Of a DNA stretch of 64,000 nt, positions 25,321 through 34,182 are shown piece by piece (position 1 is the first letter of the stretch; the number at the start of each line of letters is the position of its first letter). The stretch covers positions 124,001 through 188,000 of the forward strand of contig DATAZU010000017.1 of the NCBI GenBank assembly GCA_036271875.1, given 5' to 3'. A program made the position numbers and the translations under genes. Source of the DNA: Galbitalea sp036271875. GTDB lineage: Bacteria > Actinomycetota > Actinomycetes > Actinomycetales > Microbacteriaceae. The notes beneath the pieces are model-generated. The model was not told where the DNA came from, searched no databases, and saw nothing but the letters and a program-made list of their open reading frames with translations.

Positions 25321-27210
25321 ATGACCACCCCTTCGACGACCTCAGCGACTGATCGCCAGCGACCCGCACGACGAGGCTTGTTCTCCCGGCGCAAACCCGA
25401 CGATGGCCCTCGCGCACGATTCAGCCAACTACTCCCGTATCTCCTGCAGAACAAACCACTGATCGTCCTCGTGGTCATCCTCAGCGTGCTCGGATCGGTC
25501 GCAACGGTCGCACAGCCGCTTCTGGTTCGGCAGGGCATCACCGATTTTCAGGCGAGCAAACCGTTCACGACAATCGGCATCCTCGTCATCATCCTGCTGC
25601 TGGCAACCGCGCTCATCACCGCGTTCCAGCAATACCTGCTGCAGCGGATGGGCACGAACATCGTCTATTCGGTGCGACGTCGGCTCATCAATCGGCTGCT
25701 CGGACTCCCCATCAGCGAGTTCGACACGCGCCGCACCGGCGACCTCGTCTCCCGCGTTGGTTCGGACACGACGCTGCTCTACGCGGTCATGACCCAGGGG
25801 CTCGTCAGTTCCATTGGCGGAGCGCTGCAGTTTCTCGGGAGCCTGATCGCGATGGTCTTCATCGATCCGCTGCTGCTGCTGTTCACCGTGCTGGTGATCG
25901 GTCTCTCGGTCGTCGGAGTCGGTACGCTGTCCGGGCGAATCAGGGTCGCCAGCCAGGCCCAGCAGACCAAGGTCGGCGAGCTGGGAGCAAGCGTCGCTCG
26001 CGCGGTTGGCGCCATCCGCACCATCCGCGCATCGAATGCAACGGACCGTGAGACCACCGCGGTCCAGTCGGATGCCCTCGGGGCGCGCGACCAGGGCTTC
26101 AAGGTCGCTCGCGCCTCGGCCCTCGTGGTGCCCATCGCCGGCATCGCGCTGCAGCTCTCGGTGCTTGTGGTTTTGGGTGTTGGCGGATTTCAGGTGGCGA
26201 GCGGCACGATCACGATTGCGACGCTCATCGCCTTCGTCATCCTGCTGTTCACTCTCATAGCGCCACTCGGCTCCGCCTTCGGCGCCGTCACTTCGGTGAG
26301 CCAGGCGCTCGGCGCTCTCGGTCGAATCCAGGAGATCATCGAGCTGCCGAGCGAGAGTGAGCAGGATGTCGGGGTTACGCCGTCCGCGGCCGTCGAGTCG
26401 GACGACGCGATCAGCTTCCAGGACGTCGTGTTCACCTACCCGGAAAAAGCGCACAAGACCGAGGCCGCGAAAGTCATCGCGGAGGCGGGAGTGGCCGTGC
26501 CGGAAGTACTCGAGGGGACGGTACGTGATCGCACTGTGCTGCACGGCGTCTCATTCACGGCGCCGAGCGGGAAGCGCACCGCGTTGGTCGGGCCCTCCGG
26601 CGCGGGCAAGAGCACGATACTCGCGCTCATCGAACGGTTCTACGACCCGACGAGCGGCGTTGTGCGCCTCGGCGGAGTGGACATCCGCGGGCTCGAGCGC
26701 ACCGAACTTCGCGAGCAGATCGGCTACGTCGAGCAGGATGCGCCGGTGCTCGCCGGAACCCTTCGCGAGAACCTGGTGCTTGGGTCGCCGAATGCCACGG
26801 ACGCGCAGTGCATCGAGGTGCTGCATTCTGTGAACCTCACCGAAGTGCTCGATCGCAACGAGCTCGGCCTCGACGCGCCGGTTGGAGAAGACGGCGTCAT
26901 GCTCTCCGGTGGCGAGCGCCAGCGACTGGCGATTGCGCGCACGCTGCTCGCGGCTCCGCCCATCCTGCTGCTGGATGAATCGACATCATCACTCGATGGG
27001 CTGAACGAACAGCTACTCCGAGACGCCATCGATGCCGTGGCCGAACACCGCACGCTCATCGTGATCGCGCACCGACTCTCGACGGTCGTCGACTCCGATC
27101 AGATCGTCGTGCTCGACGACGGTCGAGTCGTCGGCGTCGGCACTCACTCGGAACTGGTCAAGTCCACGCCCCTTTACAAGGATCTCGCCAAGCACCAGCT
27201 GCTCGTTTAG
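25321..27210 (+). CDS. ABC exporter, fused membrane and ATPase domains
   Basis: 629 residues from the ATG at 25321. The frame is open upstream through the HTH gene, but this start is 4 nt after that gene's stop. There are six transmembrane segments between residues 45 and 330, then an ATPase domain: Walker A GPSGAGKST, Q-loop GYVEQDAPV, signature LSGGERQR, Walker B ILLLDESTSSLD, and IAHRLSTV. A homodimeric type IV exporter (MsbA/LmrA-like) is expected; lipid or drug export is possible. An insert of about 25 residues between the first ATPase strand and Walker A (HKTEAAKVIAEAG) is unusual. The N-terminal MTTPSTTSAT is encoded by a degenerate REP-like repeat. Confidence 0.9.
   Translation: MTTPSTTSATDRQRPARRGLFSRRKPDDGPRARFSQLLPYLLQNKPLIVLVVILSVLGSVATVAQPLLVRQGITDFQASKPFTTIGILVIILLLATALITAFQQYLLQRMGTNIVYSVRRRLINRLLGLPISEFDTRRTGDLVSRVGSDTTLLYAVMTQGLVSSIGGALQFLGSLIAMVFIDPLLLLFTVLVIGLSVVGVGTLSGRIRVASQAQQTKVGELGASVARAVGAIRTIRASNATDRETTAVQSDALGARDQGFKVARASALVVPIAGIALQLSVLVVLGVGGFQVASGTITIATLIAFVILLFTLIAPLGSAFGAVTSVSQALGALGRIQEIIELPSESEQDVGVTPSAAVESDDAISFQDVVFTYPEKAHKTEAAKVIAEAGVAVPEVLEGTVRDRTVLHGVSFTAPSGKRTALVGPSGAGKSTILALIERFYDPTSGVVRLGGVDIRGLERTELREQIGYVEQDAPVLAGTLRENLVLGSPNATDAQCIEVLHSVNLTEVLDRNELGLDAPVGEDGVMLSGGERQRLAIARTLLAAPPILLLDESTSSLDGLNEQLLRDAIDAVAEHRTLIVIAHRLSTVVDSDQIVVLDDGRVVGVGTHSELVKSTPLYKDLAKHQLLV
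25328..25349 (+). repeat. Degenerate REP-like repeat at the start of the ABC exporter gene
   Basis: CCCCTTCGACGACCTCAGCG (then AC) is close to the CCCTTCGACAGGCTCAGGGAC repeat with about three changes. It codes for the disordered N-terminus. Confidence 0.45.
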
Positions 27211-27260
27211 TCGCGAGGATAATGGGCTCGCGAGTTGTGGGCACAACCAAGGAGACCCGA

Positions 27261-27281
27261 ATGCCGGATGTGACGGACTAG
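27261..27281 (+). CDS. Six-residue upstream reading frame (MPDVTD)
   Basis: The only good ribosome site in the region, AAGGAG at 27249-27254, is spaced 6 nt from the ATG at 27261. That frame ends in TAG at 27279-27281, 2 nt before the GTG start of the antiporter. Terminating ribosomes could re-initiate on the antiporter, so this is a possible coupling leader peptide. It may alternatively be an accident of a degraded start region. Confidence 0.4.
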   Translation: MPDVTD

Positions 27282-27283
27282 TC

Positions 27284-28495
27284 GTGTCGTTCTCGTTCTC
27301 CACCCTGGTGCTCGTCGGTGCCGTCGCGCTGCTCGGGCCACTGCTCGCGCTGCCGACCAAGCTGCGCATCCCGGTGCTCATCGGCGAACTCATTGGAGGC
27401 ATTCTCATCGGTGGCTCCGGATTCGGACTGGTGAAAGCTTCGGACCCGCTGTTCTCCTTTCTGGCCAACATCGGATTCGGACTGACCATGTTCGTTGCGG
27501 GCAGCCACGTTCCGCTGCGCGACGCGCGCCTGCGCCCGGCACTCGTGATGGCACTTGTTCGCGCTCTCGTGATCGGGGTTGCTGCCGCTCTGCTCGGGAT
27601 GCTGCTTGCCGTAGTCTTCCACAGCGCTCACGCGGCTGTGTTCGCAGTGCTCATGGCGTCATCCTCTGCTGCCCTGGTTCTGCCGACCGTTGACAGTGAG
27701 CGGCTCGGCGGCCCGAAGGTGCTCGTGATGCTCGCACAGGTGGCGATCGCGGATACGGCGTGCATCATCGCGCTGCCACTCGCCATCGATCCGGAAAACG
27801 CGGCTCCGGCAGCGCTTGGCGCACTGGTGATCGCGGTTGGCGCGCTGATCTTCTACCTGATTCTTCGCGCGCTCGACAAGCGTGGTCAGCTCGTTCGCTT
27901 CCACGATTTCAGTGAGCGCAGACACTTCGCTCTCGAACTTCGGGTCAGTCTCGTCGTGCTGTTCGGGCTCGCCGCGATCGCAACCACCACGCACGTGTCG
28001 ATCATGCTCGCCGGATTCGCCTGCGGGCTCGCTATAGCGGGCGTTGGCGCTCCGAGACGCCTGGCGGAGCAGCTGTTTGCACTCAATGATGGATTCCTCG
28101 GGCCGCTGTTCTTTGTCTGGCTGGGGTCGTCGCTGTCGCTTCGGGCGTTGGTCGGGCATCCGGAGTGGATCCTGCTAGGGGTCTGCCTCGGGGTGGGCGC
28201 CATCGCTGCGCACCTGGTCGGTCTCTTCTTCCGCGAGCCGGTGTCGCTCGGTGTCATGTCGGCCGCGCAACTCGGCGTGCCGGTTGCCGCCGCGACGATT
28301 GGCCAGCAGAGCCACCTGCTGGCCGCCGGTGAGCCTGCCGCACTCATTCTCGGCGCCCTCATTTCGATCGCCGGCCTTGCCATCGCCTCGAGCGTCGCCT
28401 CGCGGGGCAAGTTCAACGTGTCCGGGGCGAGCGGGCTGGACCCGGACATCGTTCAGCCTCCCGCGCCGGCACAACCCAGCCCGCCAGGAGCCTGA
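27284..28495 (+). CDS. Cation:proton antiporter (CPA2/Kef-type)
   Basis: 403 residues with about 12 hydrophobic segments and the Na_H_Exchanger pattern (LRIPVLIGELIGGILIGGSG, FLANIGFGLTMFVAGSHV, the ADTACIIALPLAI region, MLAGFACGLAIAGVG, FLGPLFFVWLGSSL). There is no C-terminal TrkA-N domain; the tail is a short Pro-rich stretch. It probably exchanges K+ or Na+ for H+ at the cytoplasmic membrane. The GTG at 27284 lacks its own ribosome site; see the six-codon frame just before it. Confidence 0.85.
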   Translation: MSFSFSTLVLVGAVALLGPLLALPTKLRIPVLIGELIGGILIGGSGFGLVKASDPLFSFLANIGFGLTMFVAGSHVPLRDARLRPALVMALVRALVIGVAAALLGMLLAVVFHSAHAAVFAVLMASSSAALVLPTVDSERLGGPKVLVMLAQVAIADTACIIALPLAIDPENAAPAALGALVIAVGALIFYLILRALDKRGQLVRFHDFSERRHFALELRVSLVVLFGLAAIATTTHVSIMLAGFACGLAIAGVGAPRRLAEQLFALNDGFLGPLFFVWLGSSLSLRALVGHPEWILLGVCLGVGAIAAHLVGLFFREPVSLGVMSAAQLGVPVAAATIGQQSHLLAAGEPAALILGALISIAGLAIASSVASRGKFNVSGASGLDPDIVQPPAPAQPSPPGA

Positions 28496-28502
28496 CGACC
28501 GT

Positions 28503-29291
28503 CTAGGCGAGCGCGTACATCGCGACGGCAGCAGTCGCCGCGACATTGAGACTGTCGATGCCGTGTGCCATTGGGATCGTGACAATGCTGTCTGCCGCTC
28601 CGAGCGCTTCCGGGGTGAGGCCGTCACCCTCCGCGCCGAGCACGAGTGCGACCCGATCCGGAGCAGTTACCGCGAACGTCCTGAGATCGACGGCATCAAC
28701 GGCGAGCGCCAGCGCGGCGATATGAAATCCGGATGCGGCCAGGGTCGCGCGTGTTGACGGCCAGTCCCCCGTGCGCGTCCACGGCACCTGCAGGACGGTG
28801 CCCATGCTCACTCGAATCGCGCGCCGATAAAACGGGTCCGAGCACCGTGGCGTGACGAGCACGGCGTCCGCGCCGATCGCCGCCACGGATCGAAAAATCG
28901 CACCGACGTTCGTTGGATCAACGACGTTCTCGAGGATCACGATTCGCCGGGCGTCGACGAGCACATTTTCGATCGTCGAGAGCGGCGGCCGGTGCATCGC
29001 CGCTATGAGACCACGGTGCAGCAGGTATCCGGTGAGCTCCTCGAGCAGCTCGGACGACCCCGAGAAAATCGGGATGTCGAATCCCGCCGTAGCGGCCCTG
29101 GCATCCTCAACGGATGACCCAAGCGCGAGCACCGATCTCGGCTGGTGGCCGGCCGCGATGGCACGCTCGAGCACGAGCAGAGATTCGGCAATGTAGAGCC
29201 CGCCGCCGGACTTCTTCAGCGCGACGTCAGTCAGATGCGAGTAGTCGGCGAGCCGCGGATCGTCGAGCGAGGAGATCGCGATTACGGGCAC
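28503..29291 (-). CDS. SpoU/TrmH-family RNA 2'-O-methyltransferase
   Basis: 262 residues. The N-terminal substrate-binding part (IAESLLVLERAIAAGHQPRSVL) precedes the SPOUT knot: VILENVVDPTNVGAIFRSVAAIGADAVLV (motif 1), LVLGAEGDGLTPEAL (motif 2) and IPMAHGIDSLNVAATAAVAMY (motif 3). It should methylate a ribose in rRNA or tRNA; the exact target is not decided by the sequence. It is convergent with the antiporter (7-bp gap). E3 lies just before its start. Confidence 0.9.
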   Translation of the reverse strand: MPVIAISSLDDPRLADYSHLTDVALKKSGGGLYIAESLLVLERAIAAGHQPRSVLALGSSVEDARAATAGFDIPIFSGSSELLEELTGYLLHRGLIAAMHRPPLSTIENVLVDARRIVILENVVDPTNVGAIFRSVAAIGADAVLVTPRCSDPFYRRAIRVSMGTVLQVPWTRTGDWPSTRATLAASGFHIAALALAVDAVDLRTFAVTAPDRVALVLGAEGDGLTPEALGAADSIVTIPMAHGIDSLNVAATAAVAMYALA

Positions 29292-29305
29292 GGCTGCTCC
29301 CTCTT

Positions 29306-29386
29306 CCGTAACTCATGCAGAATTTTCGAAATCGCGGCAACACGCCGCGAAATCGGCCGACTCGACCAAAACAGCATGAGTTGCGG
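29306..29386. repeat. Palindromic TIR element E3
   Basis: The 13-bp ends CCGTAACTCATGC (29306-29318) and GCATGAGTTGCGG (29374-29386) differ at one base. The interior contains the shared core GGCAACACGCC (29336-29346), itself the loop side of a smaller hairpin CGCGGCAACACGCCGCG. It is placed between the gabD stop and the SpoU start, on the same transcription direction. Confidence 0.8.
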
Positions 29387-29400
29387 AGGTGGCTAAGGGA

Positions 29401-30873
29401 TCACGCGAACGGGTTCGGCGTCATCACGTACTTAGTCGTGAGGTACTCGTTGATGCCCTCCGAGCCGCCCTCGCGGCCGAGCCCCGACTGCTTCACGCCG
29501 CCGAACGGCGCTGCGGCATTCGACAGCACGCCGACGTTCAGACCCATCATTCCGGTCTGCAGGCTCTCGATCAGGCGCTGACCGCGAGCGAGATCCTTCG
29601 TGTAGACGTACCCGACGAGCCCGTATTCTGTGTCGTTCGCCTTGGCAACGGCATCCGCCTCGTCGGTGAAGCGAACGATCGAGAGCACCGGCCCGAAGAT
29701 CTCCTCGCGGAGGATGTCGCTGCCGGGCTGCACGTCGGCGACGACGGTCGGCTCGAAAAACGTGCCGTCGCCGTCCACGCGGGATCCGCCGGCGAGCAGT
29801 TTGGCTCCGCGGTCAACGGCATCCTTGACGAGATTCGACGCCTTAGATACCGCGTTCTCATCGATCAGCGGCCCGATCGTGACACCGTCCTCGGTCCCCC
29901 GGCCGATCTTGAAAGTCTTCACCCGATCGGTGACGCGCTTCGCGAACTCGTCCGCGATCGACTCGTGCACAATGAATCGGTTCGCCGCAGTGCACGCTTC
30001 TCCGATGTTGCGGAACTTCGCGATGAGCGCGCCCTCGACGGCCTTGTCGAGATCGGCGTCCTCGAACACGACGAACGGCGCGTTGCCGCCAAGCTCCATC
30101 GAGGTGCGGAGCACGTTGTCGGCCGCCTGCTTCAGCAGCGAAACGCCAACGGGTGTCGAGCCGGTGAAGCTCAACTTGCGCAGGCGCGGGTCGCCAATGA
30201 TGGGCGCGGAAATCTCCGAAGACTTGGATGTTGTCAGCACGCCGAGCACACCGGCGGGCAGGCCGGCATCCTCGAGCAGTTTCGCAAAGTAGAGGGTGGT
30301 CAGAGGCGTGAGCGCCGCCGGCTTGATGATCGCGGTGCAACCGGCAGCAATCGCCGGCGCGATCTTACGTGTCGCCATGGCGAGTGGGAAGTTCCACGGG
30401 GTGATGAGGTACGAGGGCCCGACGGGGAAGTGGGTGACGATCATCCGACCGGTGCCCTCCGGGTTCGTGCCGTAGTGGCCGGAGATTCGAACCGCCTCCT
30501 CGCTGAACCAGCGCAGGAACTCGCCACCGTACCCGACCTCACCGCGAGCCTCGCTGATCGGTTTGCCCATCTCCATCGTCATCAGCAGCGCGAAGTCCTC
30601 CTTGCGCTCCTGCAGGAGGTCGAAGGTGCGGCGCAGGATCTCACCCCGCTCGCGCGGAGGTACTGCGGCCCAGGACTCCTGGGTGTCTGCCGCGATATCC
30701 ATCGCACGCTTCGCATCGGCTTCCGAGGCATCCGCGATGGTTTTCAGCACCTTGCCGGTGGCCGGATCGGTGACATCGATGCTTCGACCCGACGTTGCAT
30801 CGACCCACTTCCCGCCCAGATACAGCTGGTCGGGAACGCGCGCGAGGAGGTCGGCTTCGGTGGCTGATGACAT
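29401..30873 (-). CDS. gabD: Succinate-semialdehyde dehydrogenase (aldehyde dehydrogenase family)
   Basis: 490 residues. NAD(P)-binding and catalytic motifs: PWNFPLAMATRKIAPAIAAG, FTGSTPVGVSLL, the general base Glu in MELGGNAPF, and the nucleophile Cys in NIGEACTAANRF. The C-terminal EEIFGPVLSI and APFGGVKQSGLGREGG are typical of the GabD branch, which oxidises succinate semialdehyde to succinate, linking GABA or polyamine breakdown to the TCA cycle. pncA lies 10 nt upstream, so the two may be co-transcribed. Confidence 0.9.
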   Translation of the reverse strand: MSSATEADLLARVPDQLYLGGKWVDATSGRSIDVTDPATGKVLKTIADASEADAKRAMDIAADTQESWAAVPPRERGEILRRTFDLLQERKEDFALLMTMEMGKPISEARGEVGYGGEFLRWFSEEAVRISGHYGTNPEGTGRMIVTHFPVGPSYLITPWNFPLAMATRKIAPAIAAGCTAIIKPAALTPLTTLYFAKLLEDAGLPAGVLGVLTTSKSSEISAPIIGDPRLRKLSFTGSTPVGVSLLKQAADNVLRTSMELGGNAPFVVFEDADLDKAVEGALIAKFRNIGEACTAANRFIVHESIADEFAKRVTDRVKTFKIGRGTEDGVTIGPLIDENAVSKASNLVKDAVDRGAKLLAGGSRVDGDGTFFEPTVVADVQPGSDILREEIFGPVLSIVRFTDEADAVAKANDTEYGLVGYVYTKDLARGQRLIESLQTGMMGLNVGVLSNAAAPFGGVKQSGLGREGGSEGINEYLTTKYVMTPNPFA

Positions 30874-30883
30874 TTCTTATCTC

Positions 30884-31456
30884 CTAATCGGCGGCGACGA
30901 CATCGACGCCGGCTTCTCTGAGTTCCCGGAGCGCGACTGCGCTCGATTCCGTGGCGACGCCCGCCACAAGGTCGGTAAGCACCCGCACCCGCCGGTGGGC
31001 GGAAAGGGCGTCGAGGGCGGATGCACGAACACAGTAGTCCGTGGCGAGTCCGGCAACATCGATGTCGGTCACGTCGAACTCGTCCAGTTTCTGCGCGACG
31101 CTTTCGCCGTCATCCGTTGTGCCCTCGAAGATCGAGTACGCGGGACGTCCCTGTCCCTTGCGCACATGAATGTCGATCAGCGATGTGTCGAGCGCCGGGT
31201 GATATTCGGCGCCCGGCGTGCCGGCAACGCAGTGCGTCGGCCAGCTGTCGACAAAATCGGGGCTGACGTCGAAATGGCCGCCGTTGTCATTCGTCGCGTC
31301 GTGCCAATCGCGCGAGGCGAACACGACGTCGTAGTCGTGCGGATGCGCCCGCAGGTACGAGGTCACCTTCTCGGCGACCGAAGCGCCCCCAACTACCGGC
31401 AGCGCTCCACCCTCGGTGAAGTCGTTCTGCACATCAATGAGAAACAGTGCGCGCAT
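30884..31456 (-). CDS. pncA: Nicotinamidase (isochorismatase family)
   Basis: 190 residues from the ATG at 31456 (MRALFLIDVQNDF). An in-frame TTG further up lacks support. The Asp/Lys/Cys triad is visible: Asp in LIDVQNDF, Lys in VRKGQG and Cys in LATDYCVRAS. The metal-site Asp/His residues are in SRDWHDATNDNGGHF. The enzyme hydrolyses nicotinamide to nicotinate in NAD salvage and usually activates pyrazinamide. The length is normal. Confidence 0.9.
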   Translation of the reverse strand: MRALFLIDVQNDFTEGGALPVVGGASVAEKVTSYLRAHPHDYDVVFASRDWHDATNDNGGHFDVSPDFVDSWPTHCVAGTPGAEYHPALDTSLIDIHVRKGQGRPAYSIFEGTTDDGESVAQKLDEFDVTDIDVAGLATDYCVRASALDALSAHRRVRVLTDLVAGVATESSAVALRELREAGVDVVAAD

Positions 31457-31488
31457 GCTCGCTGGTTCCAATCGGGTTCACGGTGACG

Positions 31489-33000
31489 TCAATTGCTGGT
31501 GATGTTCTTGCCGCAGGAGTACACAGCGGTCGCCAGCGAGTCGAGCGCGGTGCTGGCCTTCGAGGTTATCCCGGCGCCTTCAGCGTAAAAAGTGAACGAT
31601 TCGCCCGTGCCGTCCGCCGCCGTGAGGTAGCCGGTGATCGTGTACGCGCTCGACTGGACGCCCGCAAATCCGGTAATTTTCCCTGCTGCTACGGCGTTTG
31701 AGCCCTTAAAACGAGCCGCAAGATTGCCTGACTTTCCGGAGACGGGAAGCCCGGCGGCGACGTACTGCAGGCCGTTGTCCTGCTGGGCGACCAGGGACAT
31801 AAAGGTACTCATGAACTGCGGCGGAACCTGTGACTCGTCACTCTCGCCGGAGCCGTCTTCGATCGTGACCGCGCTCGTGTCGACGCTGTACTTCGCGAGG
31901 GCCGTCGTGATGGCGCTTTGAATCGAGCCCGAACCGCCGCCGAGGTTTTCGTGCACGGAGATAATACGTGCGAGCATCTCCGCCAGTGTGTCATCGTTCT
32001 GGCGCAGCATCTGCTTCACCAGCACCGAAACGGGCTGCGACTGCACGGATGCGAGCGGGTTCGCTCCACTCGGCGTCGCCGCCTTCGTCAGGGTGACGCT
32101 GCTCGGGCTGAGCCCGAGCGCCTGGATGAAGGCATTCCCTGCTGCCGTGACCGGGTCGTTGCTGCGCGGGCTGATCTGGAGACGTGGATTCGAACGATCG
32201 CCGTCAACCTGAAGCGCCGTGCTCTCGGACAGGTAGCCCCCGCTTCGAAGGCTCGTCGAGACGGATGAATCCCAGTTGTCGCTGGGATTCCAGTAGGTCG
32301 AATCGAGGATGATGTTGGTGATCGGCACGCCAACGTTCGTCGGGATGTTGTTGTACGCCGTCAGAGTTCTCGAAGCCAGGGTAGCCAGAGTTGGTGCTCC
32401 GGCATAGACACTCTGGCCCGCGGCGACACGACTCAGAGTAGCGTCGCCCTGCCCAATCAGAACGATCGTGCCGGGGCTGGACGCCACCGTGTCGACGCTG
32501 GTCGTGATCTGGAATGTCGGCCCGAGTGCTGAGATTGCGGCGGCGGCGGTCAGCACCTTGAGTGCGGCCGCCGGACTTGCACCGGTCGTGCCCGCCTGCG
32601 AGTACACCGACTGTCCACTCGCCGTGTCGACAACCGATCCCGAAAACTTCATGAGCGATGCATCGCTCGCCAGGCTGTCGAGCGAACACGTCGGGATCGC
32701 CGTTGGCTGAATCTGCGTTGCCGGAACTACTCGCTTCGGTGAATTGCCGCCCGAGTTCGTGGCTTGTGTGCCGTGATTGCGACCGGCGTTGATGCCAAGA
32801 AAAACCGAGCCGGTGCACAAAAGCACAAAGATGAGCGCCGCCGCACCGATGATGATGCCCAGTTGGAGTCGAGTCGGCCCGCCCCGGTTGCCATCGCCTG
32901 GCTCACCGGATGAGCTCACCACAGCCGTCGGCATCCGAGCCGTTGCTGCCGCCGCCTCCCGCGCCGCCCTGCGGCTCGTGGGTGGTTGGAGGTCGCTCAC
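31489..33000 (-). CDS. PBP4-type D-Ala-D-Ala carboxypeptidase homologue with altered active site
   Basis: 503 residues. A cytoplasmic basic start and one membrane helix (LGIIIGAAALIFVLLCTGSVFLG) lead to an exported DacB-like (peptidase S13) domain. The family needs Ser-x-x-Lys, Ser-x-Asn and Lys-Thr-Gly. Here the first motif reads PAAALK, with Ala at the catalytic serine position (codon GCC at 32566-32568). The second reads QNDDTLAE instead of SDN, and the third is KSGNL. The rest of the fold is preserved and the gene is intact, so it is probably a non-catalytic cell-wall protein (inference). Confidence 0.85.
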   Translation of the reverse strand: MSDLQPPTSRRAAREAAAATARMPTAVVSSSGEPGDGNRGGPTRLQLGIIIGAAALIFVLLCTGSVFLGINAGRNHGTQATNSGGNSPKRVVPATQIQPTAIPTCSLDSLASDASLMKFSGSVVDTASGQSVYSQAGTTGASPAAALKVLTAAAAISALGPTFQITTSVDTVASSPGTIVLIGQGDATLSRVAAGQSVYAGAPTLATLASRTLTAYNNIPTNVGVPITNIILDSTYWNPSDNWDSSVSTSLRSGGYLSESTALQVDGDRSNPRLQISPRSNDPVTAAGNAFIQALGLSPSSVTLTKAATPSGANPLASVQSQPVSVLVKQMLRQNDDTLAEMLARIISVHENLGGGSGSIQSAITTALAKYSVDTSAVTIEDGSGESDESQVPPQFMSTFMSLVAQQDNGLQYVAAGLPVSGKSGNLAARFKGSNAVAAGKITGFAGVQSSAYTITGYLTAADGTGESFTFYAEGAGITSKASTALDSLATAVYSCGKNITSN

Positions 33001-33070
33001 CCGCCAATCCTAACGGCGTGGACTGGGCGCGAGCAGAACGCGATCGGGACGGGCCGGGCCACAATCCATT

Positions 33071-33103
33071 CCTTCGGCGGCCCACCTCCCGGACCGCCGA
33101 AGG
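33071..33103 (-). terminator. Hairpin terminator after the CAP-domain gene
   Basis: CCTTCGGCGG pairs perfectly with CCGCCGAAGG across a 13-nt loop, 14 nt past the stop of the gene at 33118. No T-run is present, as is common in actinobacteria. Confidence 0.65.
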
Positions 33104-33117
33104 CGATGGTAACCCTG

Positions 33118-34002
33118 TTAGCAGCTGGACCAGTAAGCGGCCGAGCGGGTGAACGAGTACGGCTCGTTCGGGCCAGGGTTGTTGTATCCGCCGTGAGTCA
33201 TGGCGAAGTAGATGCAGACATTGGCGAGGCTGCCCGTGGTCAACGGCTGGTACAGCGAGTTGCGGTGGTCGATGGAATCCCACCAGGCCTCGGCGACCGA
33301 TGCGCCGGTGTATCCGGTGCCGCCGGCGAGGTCGCCGTCGCATCCGACAATCGCTACGCCATCGCTGCGCTTCGCAACGCCGGTGTGGCCCCATGCGCTG
33401 AGCGGGTCCGAACTCGGGTCGTCCGCCATCCAGAACAGTCGCTGCTCGAGGCACGTGCTGTAGCGGATGTCTGCGAACGCGATTGGCGTGAGGCAGTTGG
33501 CAACGCGGATGGCGTTGTACTCCGTCGCGAACGAGTTGATGTCGGCCGTGGTGGTGCCAGGGATGTCATCGACCGACACCGCGCTCGGCGCGCCCGCGGT
33601 CGTACCGCTGATGGCGGCAGGGCACTTCGGGGTGACCGGCGGGTCAGTCCAGGTGCTGATCTGGGTGTGCACGTCGATTCCGTCGCTGGCATCCGTCGTT
33701 TTTGCCGACGCGGCAGTCGTCGTCACCGTGTTGCTAGCGCCGGTGCTGCCGCTCGACGGCGCCGGGTGAGAAGGCGTCGTGGTTGCAGTTGCAGTTGGTG
33801 TCGAAGACGACCCGGTGTCGGAAAGCGCCACGGGCGCGTTGGTCGCCTGCGACGTGACGCTGGAGCTGGATGCGGCGAAGGTAACTCCGCCGACAGCCCC
33901 ACCCGGTGCGCCGATAACGGCGCCGAAACCCTGGATGAGAAGAACAGCTCCGACTAAACCGGCAGCCAAAAATGCAGCATGTTTCAACGTTTGTACCCCC
34001 AT
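33118..34002 (-). CDS. Secreted CAP/SCP-domain protein
   Basis: 294 residues. The N-terminal hydrophobic segment (FLAAGLVGAVLLIQGFGAVIG) acts as signal or anchor. A Ser/Thr/Ala-rich linker follows to about residue 110. The C-terminal domain has FATEYNAIRVANCLTPIAFADIRYSTC ... WGHTG ... GYTGASVAEAWWDSIDHRNSLYQPL, the pattern of bacterial CAP (SCP/PR-1) domains including the His and the AWWDSxxHRxxL helix. Cysteines suggest disulfides outside the cell. Bacterial CAP proteins are linked to the wall or to extracellular binding; the exact role is unknown. Confidence 0.75.
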   Translation of the reverse strand: MGVQTLKHAAFLAAGLVGAVLLIQGFGAVIGAPGGAVGGVTFAASSSSVTSQATNAPVALSDTGSSSTPTATATTTPSHPAPSSGSTGASNTVTTTAASAKTTDASDGIDVHTQISTWTDPPVTPKCPAAISGTTAGAPSAVSVDDIPGTTTADINSFATEYNAIRVANCLTPIAFADIRYSTCLEQRLFWMADDPSSDPLSAWGHTGVAKRSDGVAIVGCDGDLAGGTGYTGASVAEAWWDSIDHRNSLYQPLTTGSLANVCIYFAMTHGGYNNPGPNEPYSFTRSAAYWSSC

Positions 34003-34140
34003 ACAACGTTTTGCACCGTCCCCCCACTGAAACTGGTGCTACCTCGAAACTTAGGCTTGTCACATCAGTTCCGCAACCCGCAAGGGGGGCAAATCCGCCA
34101 GTTCTCCCCTCGAATTGGGGGCGGTTTTCAGCCCGCGTGT
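34003..34140 (-). promoter_or_regulatory. Structured G/C-run leader of the CAP-domain gene
   Basis: In the 324-bp gap before the CAP gene, several runs of 5-6 C or G occur. On the minus strand CCGCC-CCC...GGGG-GGCGG can nest as one stem-loop around AATTCGA. No known riboswitch consensus could be fitted. The rest of the gap to the tRNA holds the direct repeat at 34183 and nothing else I recognise. Confidence 0.35.
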
Positions 34141-34182
34141 CCGCCATTTGGGGGACATCCAGGGTGTATTCTCGCCACTTTC

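Noticed and set aside
34003..34140. c-di-AMP (ydaO) riboswitch before a wall-type protein
   Set aside because: Position fits, but the conserved motif blocks could not be found.
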